This document shows positions 63,768 through 64,000 of a stretch of DNA of 64,000 nucleotides, piece after piece. Location of the stretch: the NCBI GenBank assembly GCA_002706095.1, contig PAJP01000021.1, positions 62,001 through 126,000 of the forward strand. Direction: 5' to 3'. The notes beneath the pieces were generated by a model. The model was not told where the DNA came from. It saw only the letters and a list, made by a program, of their open reading frames with translations, and did no database searches. The stretch comes from Methylophaga sp. Its GTDB lineage: Bacteria > Pseudomonadota > Gammaproteobacteria > Nitrosococcales > Methylophagaceae. The position numbers were made by a program, and so were the translations under genes. Position 1 is the stretch's first letter. The number at the start of each line of letters is the position of its first letter.

Positions 63768-64000
63768 ATGTCACTGCCACAGCGTCACTGTTGGATCATA
63801 CAAGGCGATACCGAATGGCTTTATCAGCAGGCATACGCTTTGTACCAGTCTGTGTCGTCATCAAGCTGTTTTTGGTTAAGTGATGCTGAACACACCAATC
63901 AGGCAGTGCATGTTAAACAGGCTCACCAGCATTTAGGGCAAGAGTGTGAGTTATTACTTTTTGAGGTAAGCAATAAGTTTGATGCCGATGCCTTCGGCGC
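63768..64000 (+). CDS. tmcA: tRNA(Met) cytidine acetyltransferase, N-terminal part (cut by window end)
   Basis: An open frame of 77 codons to the window end. Its sequence, with HCWIIQGDTEWLYQQAY and later LGQECELLLFEVSNKFDADAFGA, matches the N-terminal DUF1726 domain of TmcA, which acetylates the wobble cytidine of elongator tRNA-Met. The helicase and acetyltransferase domains lie beyond the window. Start at ATG 63768, 10 bases after slyX. Confidence 0.8.
   Translation, partial: MSLPQRHCWIIQGDTEWLYQQAYALYQSVSSSSCFWLSDAEHTNQAVHVKQAHQHLGQECELLLFEVSNKFDADAFG

Noticed and set aside
1..64000. CRISPR arrays, tRNA or rRNA genes
   Set aside because: No regularly spaced direct repeats, no cloverleaf with CCA end and no rRNA-like sequence was seen on either strand.

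Overview
The window looks like the chromosome of a methylotrophic gammaproteobacterium, most likely Methylophaga or a close relative. This rests on gene content: a complete N-methylglutamate (NMG) pathway for monomethylamine, a dimethylamine monooxygenase operon, and an ordinary gammaproteobacterial background (bio operon, metH, slyX, tmcA, rarD, phoH). The assignment is inference from gene families, not a database match.

Layout. 1-4033: biotin operon bioB(partial)-F-H-C-D, tightly packed with overlapping genes. 4240-7790: an AT-rich insertion of four unrelated genes, three followed by attC-like recombination sites and the fourth by a half attC. This is a small integron cassette array without an integrase in the window; two genes carry HEPN-like R-x4-H motifs and one a PD-(D/E)XK-like motif. 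8020-18447: an XRE/cupin regulator divergent from mgdABCD-gmaS-mgsABC. 18634-22397: three small membrane proteins coupled to an APC permease, then a universal stress protein and two unknown membrane genes. 22592-28539: two paralogous APC permeases around folE2, a ribB-type gene and an SMR exporter. 28555-31100: minus-strand genes (CsaA-like, LysE-type exporter, HNH-like zinc protein, and a gene broken by an in-frame TGA), then about 0.7 kb without an intact gene. 31804-37069: a second-site ribH, dmmD-A-B-C and an outer membrane protein. 37112-41033: a PAS-only membrane protein divergent from a NarX/NarL-type two-component pair. 41085-48671: cupin, glutathione S-transferase, RND efflux pair, PilZ protein and a PIN-PhoH ATPase. 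49250-57352: mixed genes including a VPxPA-tailed matrixin-like protease, an alkyltransferase-like protein, rarD, an Lrp regulator, a long-form leuA with a structured leader, and a K+/H+ antiporter. 57605-64000: chemoreceptor, metH, slyX and the start of tmcA.

How the genes work together. DmmDABC would oxidise dimethylamine to monomethylamine plus a C1 unit. GmaS makes gamma-glutamylmethylamide, MgsABC converts it to N-methylglutamate, and MgdABCD regenerates glutamate and passes the methyl carbon to tetrahydrofolate or formaldehyde. The flanking folE2, ribB and ribH genes make precursors of the folate and flavin cofactors used by these enzymes, so cofactor supply may be clustered with demand. 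The APC permeases beside the NMG genes are candidate methylated-amine or amino acid transporters.

The regions most worth following up are the cassette array, the small-membrane-protein/permease operon and the structured leuA leader. All motif calls were made by eye; no alignment or database search was run.
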